Positions 1 to 8,302 are shown, counted from the first letter of the stretch. The stretch: DNA of 37,637 nucleotides from Firmicutes bacterium HGW-Firmicutes-8 (GCA_002840165.1 PGZN01000020.1:1-37637); one strand, 5' to 3'. The notes: generated by a model not told the origin, from the sequence alone. Translations and numbers: made by a program.

Positions 1-51
1 CGAGATTGGAAGCAAGTAAAGAATGGCAACAAATCCAGTAATTTCAATGGT

Positions 52-470
52 TCAAGCCTTTTTTATCACCGCCTCGTTATGTTTAGGCGGGAATCCAGGT
101 AACAAATAATGATCAATATTAATATTCCATAAATTGGTTATATCTGTTGTAACAATAATATCACTGTCTAAATAAATAACTTTTTGTATATTTTCGTCTA
201 ACAAATCTGGTATGGATATACGGTAATATTGTTTCCTTAGTGAGATAATAAACCGCCTTGAAATCTTTATATATTGATGGATCGATCTGTATGAATGCAA
301 CCTTCAAATTAAATTTACCTACTGTTTTGGCCAATAAAGATTTATTCTTTGGGGAGAGGTCGCTGGCGATGACATATATTTTGATGGGGTTCTTTGAAAC
401 CTTATTTTCTAATATTGAATTTAACATTACGGCAAGCGGCTCAGCATTCTTCAGACAAAGGTACACCTCC
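52..470 (-). pseudogene. Broken family 8 glycosyltransferase
   Basis: Two minus-strand reading frames together read as the front half of a GT8 glycosyltransferase (LPS/galactinol-type, nucleotide-sugar dependent). The upstream frame (about 466 to 235) carries the N-terminal Rossmann part with NSILENK and IKIYVIASD. The other frame (about 245 to 52) carries YYRISIPDLL and then YLDSDIIV, which holds the metal-binding DxD. The frame changes near 230-245, where the conserved stretch before YYR passes from one frame to the other. No ATG start is visible at the front; only a GTG at 466 inside an open frame. A TGA at 52-54 ends the product before the C-terminal half of the fold. I read this as a decayed gene, although an error in the sequence could explain the frame change. 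Confidence 0.7.
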
Positions 471-647
471 CGGACATAATAAATTTAAACGAATACAGAC
501 AAATGAGGACTATATATTAGTATATTTATTTGTTTTATTTAAGGTGTTAGTTTAAAAGCTCCCCTGTTGCTTCCGGTCACATAGATTTTTGTATTTACAT
601 ATAATGCTATTGCTTAAAACCGGAAGAAATTAAGGAGATGATGTTAT

Positions 648-2006
648 CTGAGCAATAAAATTATAGGGTGCAAAATTTGTGCGTTTGACAGTGATAAACC
701 TATTGTAAAGCTTTCTAGGGAAACAATCAGCAAAATAAATATTGATGTAAAAACACGGGTAATATTAAGATTTGGTGGTTTGTCAACTTCAGTCACAGTA
801 GCTCAAATGGATTCAAAACAATTAACGGACGGGGCTGTAATGCAAATTTCCCAAAAGGCGCTACAGGAACTCAGAATACCTGCAAACATAAAGGTATCCA
901 TTCTACCCATAGGCAAACAGGAATTCCGGCTGGGGCCTTTGATAGGAATCCTGACTTCTGGCCGTGTTTGTAGAAATAGAACTTTTAACTTTTACTTGAA
1001 TTATTCCGTGATGTTGAAAAGCGGGCTTTTATATATTTTCAGCTATCAAGGACTGAACACTAAAACCAAGACCATTACAGGTTATTATTTCAACCATTCC
1101 GAAAAGACCTGGGTCCCAGCCGAACTCCCTTATCCTGATGTTGTCATAGATCGGGTTTACCCTAATACATACTGGGCTCACCGACAACTTGAAAAAGTGA
1201 TAGGCAGAGGAAAAATATTTAATAAAAAAAGTCTAATCAATAAGCTGGATTTTTACACTGCTTTAAGCGCAGATAGCTTTTTAAAAACTCATGTGCCTGT
1301 AACAAAGACCTGTACTAATCCTGCAAACCTTGAAAATTTCCTGAAAACGCACCGTAAGCTTTTTATCAAGCCCCTTAATGGGATGCAGGGGAGAGGCATT
1401 ATCACGGTTTCTTTAGAAAACAACGCAGCAAAATGCCGGTTTATGTTAAAAGGAAAGGTTATAGAAAAAAAATTGACCGGCTTCGATGAAATTTGGGGTG
1501 TATTGCAGCACTTTGGCCATCCAAGAAGAAGGTATATTATGCAAAACGCTATCCCCAGAATGGAATACCGGGGAGGACCTTTTTGTTTTCGGGTGATGGT
1601 ATGCAAAAATGGCAGCGGGCAATGGTTAGTACCTGCAATTTTCACCAAAACTGCAACAGGCGCTTCCTTTTTAACTAACCATGCAGCAGGCGCCAGGTTC
1701 GTCTCATTAAAAAATCTGTTTAAAGAGATAGAAGGCCGGCTTGGATACGACAAAACTCAATTTATAAATCAACTTATTGATCTGGGTGTCAAAACAGCGG
1801 GCATTCTTGACCAAAAATACGGACCACTGGGAGAACTGGGACTTGACATGGTGGTTGACCGTTCTGGCAAGCCCTGGCTTATAGAAGCGAATGGCAACCC
1901 CGGAATGGTTCCAAGAAGTCACATGATTGAATTTCCGCATTGGGTTTACCAGATGTTCAACCTCCCAGTGTCTTATGCAATATACCTGGCCGGTTTTAAT
2001 AACTAA
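648..2006 (+). CDS. YheC/YheD-like ATP-grasp protein (spore coat associated)
   Basis: This is an ATP-grasp protein of the YheC/YheD type, a family tied to the Bacillus spore coat; its substrate is unknown. Conserved stretches are FIKPLNGMQGRG (nucleotide-binding loop), FCFRVMV, and near the C-terminus GELGLDMVVD followed by LIEANGNPG, the Mg/ATP-binding segment. The first ordinary start codon in frame is TTG at 780, but the frame is open back to 642. The 44 extra residues (KPIVKLSRETI, then VILRFGG) look like the normal N-terminal beta-barrel of the family. AAGGAG at 632-637 lies 10 nt before an in-frame CTG at 648, so I start there (452 aa). Two ATGs at 638 and 641 are out of frame and stop after a few codons; one extra T near 644 would explain that. 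Function is certain only at family level. Confidence 0.75.
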   Translation: MSNKIIGCKICAFDSDKPIVKLSRETISKINIDVKTRVILRFGGLSTSVTVAQMDSKQLTDGAVMQISQKALQELRIPANIKVSILPIGKQEFRLGPLIGILTSGRVCRNRTFNFYLNYSVMLKSGLLYIFSYQGLNTKTKTITGYYFNHSEKTWVPAELPYPDVVIDRVYPNTYWAHRQLEKVIGRGKIFNKKSLINKLDFYTALSADSFLKTHVPVTKTCTNPANLENFLKTHRKLFIKPLNGMQGRGIITVSLENNAAKCRFMLKGKVIEKKLTGFDEIWGVLQHFGHPRRRYIMQNAIPRMEYRGGPFCFRVMVCKNGSGQWLVPAIFTKTATGASFLTNHAAGARFVSLKNLFKEIEGRLGYDKTQFINQLIDLGVKTAGILDQKYGPLGELGLDMVVDRSGKPWLIEANGNPGMVPRSHMIEFPHWVYQMFNLPVSYAIYLAGFNN

Positions 2007-2033
2007 AATCCCACGGTGGTTTTTAACCACTCA

Positions 2034-2822
2034 TTACTTTTTCCAATCATGAAACGAAACAGACCGAATCTTATATTTGTTTGCCAGTTTCTTTTCAATT
2101 TTAGATATATCTTTAAGCCTGTTTCTTGTCAAACTTAAATTTTGCCTTGGTTTTAAAATTATTTCACTGAGGTGATTTTTCATCATAAAATTCCCATACG
2201 TTTCAAATTCGGAAAAACTGTCCCATTGGTTCTTATTCATGCTGTTTAGTACTGCAGTATACCAATCTGTTTGATGCTTAAATTCAATCCGCTTTTTTAG
2301 CTCCTGAAGTCGTTTCTTCTTAAAATACATATAGTGACTGACAAAAAAAATGTGTTGAGCAGGACCCGCAGCGTCTTCTCCCAATAGTCTCTTATAAGTT
2401 TCAAAATACGGCTTGTAATAAAGACTTCTAAAGAACAATACCGATTTCTTATCACGTTCAAAAACATGCGGCCTAATTAACACAGTATCTGCATCAAGGA
2501 CTAAAAAGCCCTCGTTCATACTTAAGGTATCACCGCTCAGTTTCAGAAACTGCTGAAATAACCATCCCGACCGGTCTATGTAAGTATTTCTCTTTTTCGG
2601 AGAATAGACTATGTCCTTTTTTGTAATTGGCAGTACTGAGTTTTCGTTAATAAATTTACAGTTCTTTTCGCTGCTTAGTTTTCTGATTTTGCAGCTTTCC
2701 GGTGCGACAACAAATATTTCTCCGAGTGGATGCCTTATGTGTTTCCTGGCTGAGTCGATTACGTAAGACAGCACTTCTAAATCCTTTTCAATAACCGGAA
2801 TAAGAATATCTATCTTGTTCAT
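2034..2822 (-). CDS. DUF6492-like glycosyltransferase
   Basis: A 262-residue soluble protein that looks like a GT-A fold glycosyltransferase of the DUF6492 type. It opens with a beta-strand typical of nucleotide-sugar enzymes (KIDILIPVIEKD) and has FLVLDADTVL near residue 110, whose DAD is the likely metal and sugar-nucleotide site. Conserved aromatic and basic stretches follow (YKRLLG, HYMYFKK, TDWYTAVLN). The ATG at 2822 has a good ribosome site, GGGAGGGAG, about 10 nt upstream. It is transcribed divergently from the GT4 gene at 2914 with only 91 bp between them, so the two may share a control region. Acceptor and donor cannot be told from sequence; the neighbours suggest a cell-surface or spore-surface polysaccharide. 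Confidence 0.6.
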   Translation of the reverse strand: MNKIDILIPVIEKDLEVLSYVIDSARKHIRHPLGEIFVVAPESCKIRKLSSEKNCKFINENSVLPITKKDIVYSPKKRNTYIDRSGWLFQQFLKLSGDTLSMNEGFLVLDADTVLIRPHVFERDKKSVLFFRSLYYKPYFETYKRLLGEDAAGPAQHIFFVSHYMYFKKKRLQELKKRIEFKHQTDWYTAVLNSMNKNQWDSFSEFETYGNFMMKNHLSEIILKPRQNLSLTRNRLKDISKIEKKLANKYKIRSVSFHDWKK

Positions 2823-2913
2823 ATTAAATCATCTCCCTCCCCGATATCATATGAGAAGGGAAATACTAAGTGGTACTTTTAAAACATTTTAATGGCTGAA
2901 TAGAGGAAATGGT

Positions 2914-4086
2914 ATGTCAGATTATCAAGTTATCTGGAGAGGCCTGGTTTCTCATGCCAGTGGCTGGGGAACAGCATGCAGAGAGTATGTACTAGCATTG
3001 GATAAACTGGGCGTAGATGTTAAAATCGAGAATCCGGGCGCCTATTTACCCGAAACAGATAGAAACAGGATAGAAAAACTAAGATATTTAATTAATAAGC
3101 CTTATACACATGATAAAACCAAAGTATTGGTTTATCATTACCACCCTTATCATATCGATTTAAAAAAAGAAAGGGAAAAGTTTGACCATATTATTTTAAA
3201 TACTGCCTGGGAAACTACAAAAATACCCAATAATTGGTTCCCGACGATCAATGAATTTAATGCCATCTTTGTACCTTCGAAACACAACATGGAAGCTCTG
3301 AAAAACAGCGGTGTAACTGTACCCGTATTACTTGTGCCGCATGGAGCGGACACCCGGTCTTTCAACCCCCAGAATGAAAAAATGCCGCTAAATAGCGCAG
3401 CAGGAAAATTCATTTTTATATCGGTATTCGACTTCCAACACCGTAAAAATCCGGAAGGGTTATTAAAAGCTTACTGGGAAGAATTTAAACCTGATGAAAA
3501 CGTGATGCTGGTAGTCAAAACTTACTGGAGCGGCAATAAAAAACTGGCGGGTCTAATTGAAGGAGCTATCTCAAAGTATAAAAAAAGGCTTGGGATTGCA
3601 CAGAAAAATACAGTTCCTTTGGTCTTGATCACAAGAACCATTGGAAAAAAGGAACTTAAAGGGCTTTATACACTCGGTAATGCATTTGTCCTGCCAACAA
3701 GAGGAGAAGGAGTGGGTTTGCCTTTCATTGAAGCCTTGGCCAGCGGTATTCCTGTGATAGCTACCGGGTGGGGAGGACAGATGGAATTCTTAAATGAAAG
3801 CAATGCCTTCCTGGTCGATTATAAGCTGGAAAATCCGGTTGTAAGCATGAAAAGTGCTATATCGAGGAAATTTCTCTATTTATTTGCCGAAAAGGGACAA
3901 CTGTGGGCTGAACCCAATGTTCTTAATTTAAGAAGGCAAATGAGGTTTGCATATGAAAACTCTTCTCTATGCAAGCTAAAAGGAAAGCAAGGGCGAGAAG
4001 ATATGCTAAAAATGTCCTGGGACCGAGCAGGAAATGCATTAAAAGAAGCAGTTGAAAAGGTAATCAAAAATACCCCACCGGGATGA
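2914..4086 (+). CDS. GT4 family glycosyltransferase
   Basis: A 390-residue retaining glycosyltransferase of family GT4 (GT-B fold). The N-terminal half begins with GLVSHASGWG, the glycine-rich loop that binds the acceptor or phosphate, and carries VPHGADTRSF, the usual hinge between the two domains. The C-terminal half holds the sugar-nucleotide site: FVLPTRGEGVGLPFIEALASG, with the E-x7-E arrangement, then GIPVIATGWGGQMEF. There is no membrane segment. ATG at 2914 follows GAGGAAATGGT. The last codons run into the left arm of a terminator hairpin at 4069-4103, so the stem encodes the final residues. It probably builds a surface polysaccharide; donor and acceptor are unknown. Confidence 0.85.
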   Translation: MSDYQVIWRGLVSHASGWGTACREYVLALDKLGVDVKIENPGAYLPETDRNRIEKLRYLINKPYTHDKTKVLVYHYHPYHIDLKKEREKFDHIILNTAWETTKIPNNWFPTINEFNAIFVPSKHNMEALKNSGVTVPVLLVPHGADTRSFNPQNEKMPLNSAAGKFIFISVFDFQHRKNPEGLLKAYWEEFKPDENVMLVVKTYWSGNKKLAGLIEGAISKYKKRLGIAQKNTVPLVLITRTIGKKELKGLYTLGNAFVLPTRGEGVGLPFIEALASGIPVIATGWGGQMEFLNESNAFLVDYKLENPVVSMKSAISRKFLYLFAEKGQLWAEPNVLNLRRQMRFAYENSSLCKLKGKQGREDMLKMSWDRAGNALKEAVEKVIKNTPPG

Positions 4087-4103
4087 TATCCTGGTGGGGT
4101 ATT
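4069..4103 (+). terminator. Intrinsic terminator, copy 1 of a repeated hairpin
   Basis: A 35-bp inverted repeat with arms AATACCCCACC and GGTGGGGTATT, overlapping the end of the GT4 gene. It is one of three nearly identical copies in the window (also 4845-4879 and 6386-6420). The arms end in A/T runs on both sides, so it may also terminate the convergent gene at 4114. Confidence 0.75.
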
Positions 4104-4113
4104 AAACTTATGT

Positions 4114-4755
4114 TTAATAGTCGGATAACATTTTTTCAAGAGGGGTGCCTGGTTTAATTATATCCTGTATTTCATATACCGATATAGGGAACATCGGGAA
4201 ACCGTACACATAGGGTGTGAATTCGACCAGTTGATAATAAATGACCAGGGCTTTATCTGCAATATAGTAGTCCTGGTCAAGAGGTTTTATTCCCGGATAA
4301 GGACTGATTACGGGGATGTTTCGCTCTTTTATCTGGGCAGAAACAATATCTGAAAGGATTTTCATGTACCCGCTGTCCGGTTTAAACAGGTTATTCAATT
4401 GATAGATTTCTCCTGTCAGGGTATCAAAAGTCAATGATTTGATAATTGTCCAGCCGTGAGCGGCAGGAAATGCGATAGTGTAATTACCTATTGATAAGCT
4501 CAGTACACCCCGTTCGTTGGTTTTGATTTCATACCATCCCCTGATTTCCATGGGGGGGATTTGCGGGTAGCCTTGATCCAGCAGTTGCTTAACCTGGTCA
4601 GCGTATAGCTTCTTTACCGTCGCCAAGATGGCATAATTTATTTTCTGCTCGACGGCCGTGTTTACCATACCACCCACTACCGGGTATTCGATAAACGAAT
4701 TTACCTGCATTGCTATCCTTCGGGTAACAATTTGCAGAGCGGGGAGATAACTCAT
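4114..4755 (-). CDS. DUF3298/DUF4163-like protein
   Basis: A 213-residue protein resembling the DUF3298/DUF4163 module found in extracytoplasmic parts of RsiV-type anti-sigma factors and in PdaC-like proteins. The visible pattern fits: an N-terminal strand ending in YPVVGGMVN, a central region about the effect on solved strands (GNYTIAFPAAHG, SLTFDTLTGEIYQLNNLF), then DYYIADKALVIYYQLVEFTPYVYGFPMFPI, the usual conserved close. No signal peptide or membrane segment is evident, which is unusual for the module. A GTG at 4764 is possible, but ATG at 4755 is better spaced from AGGTGG. It converges on the GT4 gene. Exact function is unknown. Confidence 0.6.
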   Translation of the reverse strand: MSYLPALQIVTRRIAMQVNSFIEYPVVGGMVNTAVEQKINYAILATVKKLYADQVKQLLDQGYPQIPPMEIRGWYEIKTNERGVLSLSIGNYTIAFPAAHGWTIIKSLTFDTLTGEIYQLNNLFKPDSGYMKILSDIVSAQIKERNIPVISPYPGIKPLDQDYYIADKALVIYYQLVEFTPYVYGFPMFPISVYEIQDIIKPGTPLEKMLSDY

Positions 4756-4844
4756 TAAACCCACCTACTTTCAACGGTACTCTACTATAAGGTATTCGGG
4801 TCTATTAACACCTGTTAATCATTTGCATCGATTCTTGAGCAAAA

Positions 4845-4879
4845 AATACCCCACCGGGATGATACCCCGGTGAGGTGTT
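4845..4879. terminator. Intrinsic terminator, copy 2 of a repeated hairpin
   Basis: Same hairpin as at 4069, followed by a T-rich run on the plus strand (GTTTTTATTT). It lies just upstream of the DUF2680-like gene, about 90 bp from the start of the DUF3298-like gene, and ends no gene that I can identify on the plus strand. Two changes in the right arm weaken the stem slightly. Confidence 0.65.
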
Positions 4880-4931
4880 GTTTTTATTTCGGTCTTGGAG
4901 CCTTGGATGCGTTTTAAATTTACTTTAAAAT

Positions 4932-4974
4932 TTCACTTTTTGTTCACAGAAAAGACACAAATTTTGCCTATACT
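4932..4974 (+). promoter_or_regulatory. Promoter with paired TTCAC boxes (response-regulator site)
   Basis: Two TTCAC boxes at 4932-4936 and 4943-4947 are spaced exactly 11 bp apart. They sit 26 bp (second box to -10) before a good -10, TATACT at 4969-4974, with no recognisable -35. The same arrangement with identical spacing recurs at 14587-14629. Direct repeats of 11 bp next to the -35 position are typical of OmpR/PhoB-family regulators. Confidence 0.6.
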
Positions 4975-5017
4975 AAAACCATCGGAACAAAGATTAAACG
5001 AAAGGGGGAATAAACAA

Positions 5018-5764
5018 TTGGAGAAAAAGAAGACTTTCGCAACAGCATTGGTTGCAGTTTTAATTGGCGGGATTTTAATATCAGGAGGCCTTGTATTTGC
5101 TGACGAAACAAGCCCGGTGACCAAAGACTTTACCGGTAAAATCCCATTTTTCGGAAAAGTGATGAAACACCGGGGAGGCATGATGCAAGGCAAAGGGATG
5201 GTTGGCAGGGCCATACTATCTCAGGCGACTCTTGACCAACTTGTCAAGGATAAAGTCATCACTCAGAACAAAGCGGACGAAATAAAAGCATATATAGATA
5301 AAACGGAAAAAGACATGCAGGCCCGCCTAGAGGAAATGAAAAAACAGACCCCTGAAGAACGCAAAGCTTTAATGGAAAAGCAAAGAACTGAAAACCAGGG
5401 AATATCACCAAAAGTCAGACAAGATTTGTTTACTGAACTGGTCAACAACAGTATTCTAACGCAGGAGCAGGCTGACACAATTAAGGCTAAATTAGGTGAA
5501 ATAGCCCAAAAGGAAAAGCAGCAGCAGCTAACAGACCGTTTGAAAGCGCTCGTAGAAAAAGGTACTATTACCCAGGGACAATCCGATGAAATTCTAAAAC
5601 AGTGTGAAGATACTCAGGAGGAACGTCAGGCTCTTTTCGAGAAAATGCAGGCACTGAACCCCATAAATCAACTGGTCACAAACGGTACTATTACCCAGGA
5701 CCAGGCGAATGCTGTCAGAGGAGTATTACCTTTTAATAAAGGCCTAAGAGGCGGCAGGCGCTAA
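5018..5764 (+). CDS. Secreted DUF2680/YckD-like repeat protein, copy 1
   Basis: A 248-residue exported protein. Residues 1-28 form a signal peptide (KKK followed by a hydrophobic stretch ending VFADE). The rest is mostly charged helix with four copies of a short unit of the form LVxxGxITQxQADxI (for example QLVKDKVITQNKADEI, ELVNNSILTQEQADTI, ALVEKGTITQGQSDEI, QLVTNGTITQDQANAV), as in the DUF2680/YckD family. That family has no known activity. I start at TTG 5018 because AAAGGGGG lies 8 nt upstream and the signal peptide begins there; the open frame runs back to 4895 without a ribosome site. Its paralogue is at 14676, with matching promoter and terminator. Probably regulated by the two-component system at 15615-17752. 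Confidence 0.75.
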   Translation: MEKKKTFATALVAVLIGGILISGGLVFADETSPVTKDFTGKIPFFGKVMKHRGGMMQGKGMVGRAILSQATLDQLVKDKVITQNKADEIKAYIDKTEKDMQARLEEMKKQTPEERKALMEKQRTENQGISPKVRQDLFTELVNNSILTQEQADTIKAKLGEIAQKEKQQQLTDRLKALVEKGTITQGQSDEILKQCEDTQEERQALFEKMQALNPINQLVTNGTITQDQANAVRGVLPFNKGLRGGRR

Positions 5765-5794
5765 TCGGTAACAATCAACCAATATCTTTACTCT

Positions 5795-5827
5795 GCTCCA
5801 TAAATGTATGATCATTATGGAGCTTTT
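5795..5827 (+). terminator. Intrinsic terminator of DUF2680-like copy 1
   Basis: Stem GCTCCATAA/TTATGGAGC followed by TTTT. The same 9-bp stem closes the paralogous gene at 15510-15544. Confidence 0.8.
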
Positions 5828-5850
5828 CTCTAAGGACGGTGATAAAGGAT

Positions 5851-6360
5851 ATGAAAAAAGCTCTCAAATTTGCCGTGTCAATTGCAGGCATTTTTTTAAT
5901 GATGGCCTTGGTTATCGGGTGTGGTAACAAAGCAAAGACAGAGTCCGGCAACAATGCACAGCGGGGCAACCGTGGAGAACAACGAGGGATGTTTAGTCAG
6001 AGAAGCCCCGAGGAAACCAAGACATTATTAGCACCTTTGGTGCAAGACAAGACAATTACCCAGCAGCAGGCTGACACGGTAGCTGCCTATGTTTATCAAC
6101 AGGCGGAAGAGAGAAGGAGTCAGAACCAGGAAGAACGGAGAACCCAGTGGGGACAAAACGACGGTGGACCAAGGCCTAATCAGCAGCAAAGGCCGGACCA
6201 AGGCGGCGGGCTAAGCCAGGACCCCGGGCCGAACCCGGGACAAAGGACTAGTCCATTGAGTGAACTAGTACAGAACGGGACCATAACCCAGCAGCAGTCT
6301 GATAAAATTGCCGAGGTATTATTGCAGCCCAGAGGCGCCGGGCAAACAGATGTACAGTAA
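5851..6360 (+). CDS. DUF2680-like lipoprotein
   Basis: A 169-residue predicted lipoprotein. The leader MKKALKFAV is followed by a hydrophobic stretch and a lipobox VIGC near residue 25, so the mature protein should be anchored to the outer face of the membrane. The mature part carries two units of the same type as the preceding gene, LVQDKTITQQQADTV and LVQNGTITQQQSDKI, separated by a Q/R/G/P-rich low-complexity linker. It lies just after the terminator of copy 1 and probably belongs to the same functional group. A GTG at 5839 (169+4 residues) is an alternative; neither start has ideal ribosome-site spacing. Function unknown. Confidence 0.65.
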   Translation: MKKALKFAVSIAGIFLMMALVIGCGNKAKTESGNNAQRGNRGEQRGMFSQRSPEETKTLLAPLVQDKTITQQQADTVAAYVYQQAEERRSQNQEERRTQWGQNDGGPRPNQQQRPDQGGGLSQDPGPNPGQRTSPLSELVQNGTITQQQSDKIAEVLLQPRGAGQTDVQ

Positions 6361-6385
6361 ATCCTCATACTCTAAACGTAGTTTA

Positions 6386-6420
6386 AATACCCCACCGGGA
6401 TGATGCCCCGGTGGGGTATT
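6386..6420. terminator. Intrinsic terminator, copy 3 of a repeated hairpin
   Basis: The best-matched of the three copies: the arms AATACCCCACCGGG and CCCGGTGGGGTATT pair perfectly. It follows the lipoprotein gene and faces the convergent DUF421 gene, so it can serve both. Confidence 0.8.
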
Positions 6421-6456
6421 TCTTGTATAAAGCACCTCGTGTCAAGTTATGATGTC

Positions 6457-7191
6457 TCATATTACCGAATCATCATCTTCAACTTCTTGAATATATTTTG
6501 GATTATCGCTGCGAAGATCAACATATAAATTACCGCCTGTTGACAAAGTGGCTAAAAAAATTTCTCGAATGTTTTTAATATTTTTAGCAGATAGCTCATT
6601 GTACAGCCACTCATGAGAGAGATTATTTTGTTTTAAGTTTTGTTCAACAATGTTCCCGTCTATGATAATCTCTGATGAAACGCCTTTATAGTTAGTGGCA
6701 ATGTTTAAGTCTTTAGGCGTTAACGGTAAGTGCTGGCTTTTCTTTAAAACGCTTAATTTTCCATGAGGTTCTAAAATTGCTGATTCCACTTCAGTTAAAT
6801 CAAATACGCCTTTCTCACGCAATTGCATCATTAAGTCATCCATGTTGTATCTTATTTTTCGCATATTTTCTTCAAAAATGTTACCGTTTTGTATCATAAC
6901 TAAAGGTTCCCCTTCAATTAATTTCCTTGCCGGGGTACTTTTCAATGTTAAGTAACCTGTTAAAACTACCAGCAATGTCAGTATTATTGGACTTAGCAAA
7001 ACATAGTACCCTTTTGTTTCGGTGGTAACGTAAGCACCTCCAATAGTTCCAATTATAATCCCAGTGACGAAATCAAAGAATGTCATCTGTGCCAAAAACT
7101 TTTTTCCTATCAACCTGGTCAAAATTATCAACAGAACGAAGACTATTAATGAATGTGATATTACTTGACCAAGTTCGCTGTAGTCTACCAA
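6457..7191 (-). CDS. DUF421 (YetF-like) membrane protein
   Basis: A 244-residue protein of the DUF421/YetF family. Residues about 10-85 hold the membrane part (VFVLLIILTRLIGKKFLAQMTFFDFVTG, then IGTIGGAYVTT and a further hydrophobic segment), with the conserved R-x-x-G-K-K/Q and FFDFVTGI signature. The cytoplasmic half has IEGEPLVMIQNGNIFEENM, then ESAILEPHGKLSVLKKS, all typical. TTG at 7191 is 5 nt after AGGTGATTT. Proteins of this family occur with SpoVA operons in spores and are linked to wet-heat resistance in Bacillus; the exact molecular role is unknown. The upstream GCATA-N18-CATCTTT supports forespore expression. Confidence 0.85.
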   Translation of the reverse strand: MVDYSELGQVISHSLIVFVLLIILTRLIGKKFLAQMTFFDFVTGIIIGTIGGAYVTTETKGYYVLLSPIILTLLVVLTGYLTLKSTPARKLIEGEPLVMIQNGNIFEENMRKIRYNMDDLMMQLREKGVFDLTEVESAILEPHGKLSVLKKSQHLPLTPKDLNIATNYKGVSSEIIIDGNIVEQNLKQNNLSHEWLYNELSAKNIKNIREIFLATLSTGGNLYVDLRSDNPKYIQEVEDDDSVI

Positions 7192-7227
7192 TTTAAATCA
7201 CCTAGAAAGTATTAATCTTTATCTTTC

Positions 7228-7257
7228 AAAGATGCTCCATAACCGGGATATTTATGC
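7228..7257 (-). promoter_or_regulatory. Sigma-G-like promoter for the DUF421 gene at 6457
   Basis: On the minus strand GCATA (7257-7253), an 18-bp spacer and CATCTTT (7234-7228) match the sigma-G pattern (GHATR, about 17-18 bp, CATxHTA) at all but one of the -10 positions. It ends about 37 bp before the TTG start. Confidence 0.45.
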
Positions 7258-7377
7258 ATAACACTGCATTGCCTAATAAAGAGCTAAGCCGTAGGTCTCG
7301 GCCCAACATTCTTCTTCTTTGAGGAAAAAGAAAAACCTGGATGGTAAACGATGATTAGGTGGGCCGGTAAGTTACTG

Positions 7378-8064
7378 TTAAAAAACATCGTTATACTTAT
7401 CGATATATAATTTCCCTTCAGTGTCAAGACTGGCTATAAATACTTCTTCTATATTTTTTACACTCTGTTTTTTTAATTCGTTGAGAAGCCAATCCATGCT
7501 AAGCCCGCATTTATCGAGGTTTTCCCTAATCACCTTTCCTTCCAGGATAATTGACGTAGAAACCCCTTCGTACTTAGTTGACATGTTCAAATCACTGGGA
7601 GTGACTGGCAGGCGCTGAGATTTTTTTAACACCGATAGTTCACCGTTAGCCTCAAGAATGGCAAATTCCACATCTCCTAAATTAAAAGCGCCTTTAATCC
7701 TCAGCTGTTCTAATAATTCTTTGGTTTTGTAACGCATTTTAGCCATGTTTTTTTCCAGGATTTTTCCGTTTTTCATGACCACTACCGGATCACCATCAAT
7801 GAATTTGCTTAATTTGCGCGATTTCAGAGTTACTATTTGCAGTATTAAGGCCAGGGTCATCCAGGAAGCCAGACCTATCATCTGCAAAGTTAGGTCTCTA
7901 TTAAAATCAGTAGTATCTGCTGCGATGGACCCTACAGTTATCCCAACAATGTAATCAAAAAATGTTAACTGGCTGAGCTGTTGTTTGCCTAAAATTCGGG
8001 CAAAAATAAGTAAAATAAAGAAGGTTACCACTGACCTGAATATAATATGCAATCCCTCGGCCAA
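7378..8064 (-). CDS. DUF421 (YetF-like) membrane protein
   Basis: A 228-residue paralogue of the neighbouring DUF421 protein with the same layout: an N-terminal membrane part containing RILGKQQLSQLTFFDYIVG and TVGSIAAD, then the cytoplasmic part with IDGDPVVVMKNGKILEKNM and VEFAILEANGELSVLKKS. A GTG at 8073 is possible, but TTG at 8064 is better spaced from AAGGTGAG. The gene runs divergently from the DUF1657-2Duf-SpoVA operon across about 240 bp. A GAATA-N17-TAAAATA promoter at 8102-8130, nearly the same as that of the DUF1657 gene at 11355, implies the two are co-regulated in the forespore. Confidence 0.85.
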   Translation of the reverse strand: MAEGLHIIFRSVVTFFILLIFARILGKQQLSQLTFFDYIVGITVGSIAADTTDFNRDLTLQMIGLASWMTLALILQIVTLKSRKLSKFIDGDPVVVMKNGKILEKNMAKMRYKTKELLEQLRIKGAFNLGDVEFAILEANGELSVLKKSQRLPVTPSDLNMSTKYEGVSTSIILEGKVIRENLDKCGLSMDWLLNELKKQSVKNIEEVFIASLDTEGKLYIDKYNDVF

Positions 8065-8101
8065 TTTACTCACCTTCGTTTCGAATTGAGTATTACTAAG
8101 T

Positions 8102-8130
8102 TATTTTATCCTTGACCGTTGATAGTATTC
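8102..8130 (-). promoter_or_regulatory. Sigma-G-like promoter for the DUF421 gene at 7378
   Basis: GAATA (8130-8126), 17-bp spacer, TAAAATA (8108-8102). The stretch CAAGGATAAAATAACTT is shared with the promoter at 11616-11644, which argues for real function. Confidence 0.5.
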
Positions 8131-8200
8131 TGGCAAGAGAAACTTATTTTAATCCAAACCGGTGGATGACCGATGCATTCATTGAATAGAGATATATTCC

Positions 8201-8230
8201 GCATACTTTAAAAAATTAGAGGGCAACATA
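8201..8230 (+). promoter_or_regulatory. Sigma-G-like promoter for the DUF1657-2Duf-SpoVA operon
   Basis: GCATA at 8201-8205, an 18-bp spacer and CAACATA at 8224-8230 fit a forespore promoter, about 70 bp before the first gene. An inverted CGGCAAGATGCCG follows in the leader. Confidence 0.4.
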
Positions 8231-8302
8231 AAAACGGCAAGATGCCGGTTGACAGCAATATATGTAACTCGGCCAAACCTGCGCATTTTGGAGGTTTTTA
8301 TC

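Noticed and set aside
480-647. Gap between the GT8 remnant and the YheC/D-like gene
   Set aside because: A/T-rich; apart from the AAGGAG ribosome site I see nothing that can be named.
7260-7378. Inverted GGCCCAAC/GTGGGCC between the two DUF421 genes
   Set aside because: Arms are about 80 bp apart and no T-run follows; not convincing as a terminator.
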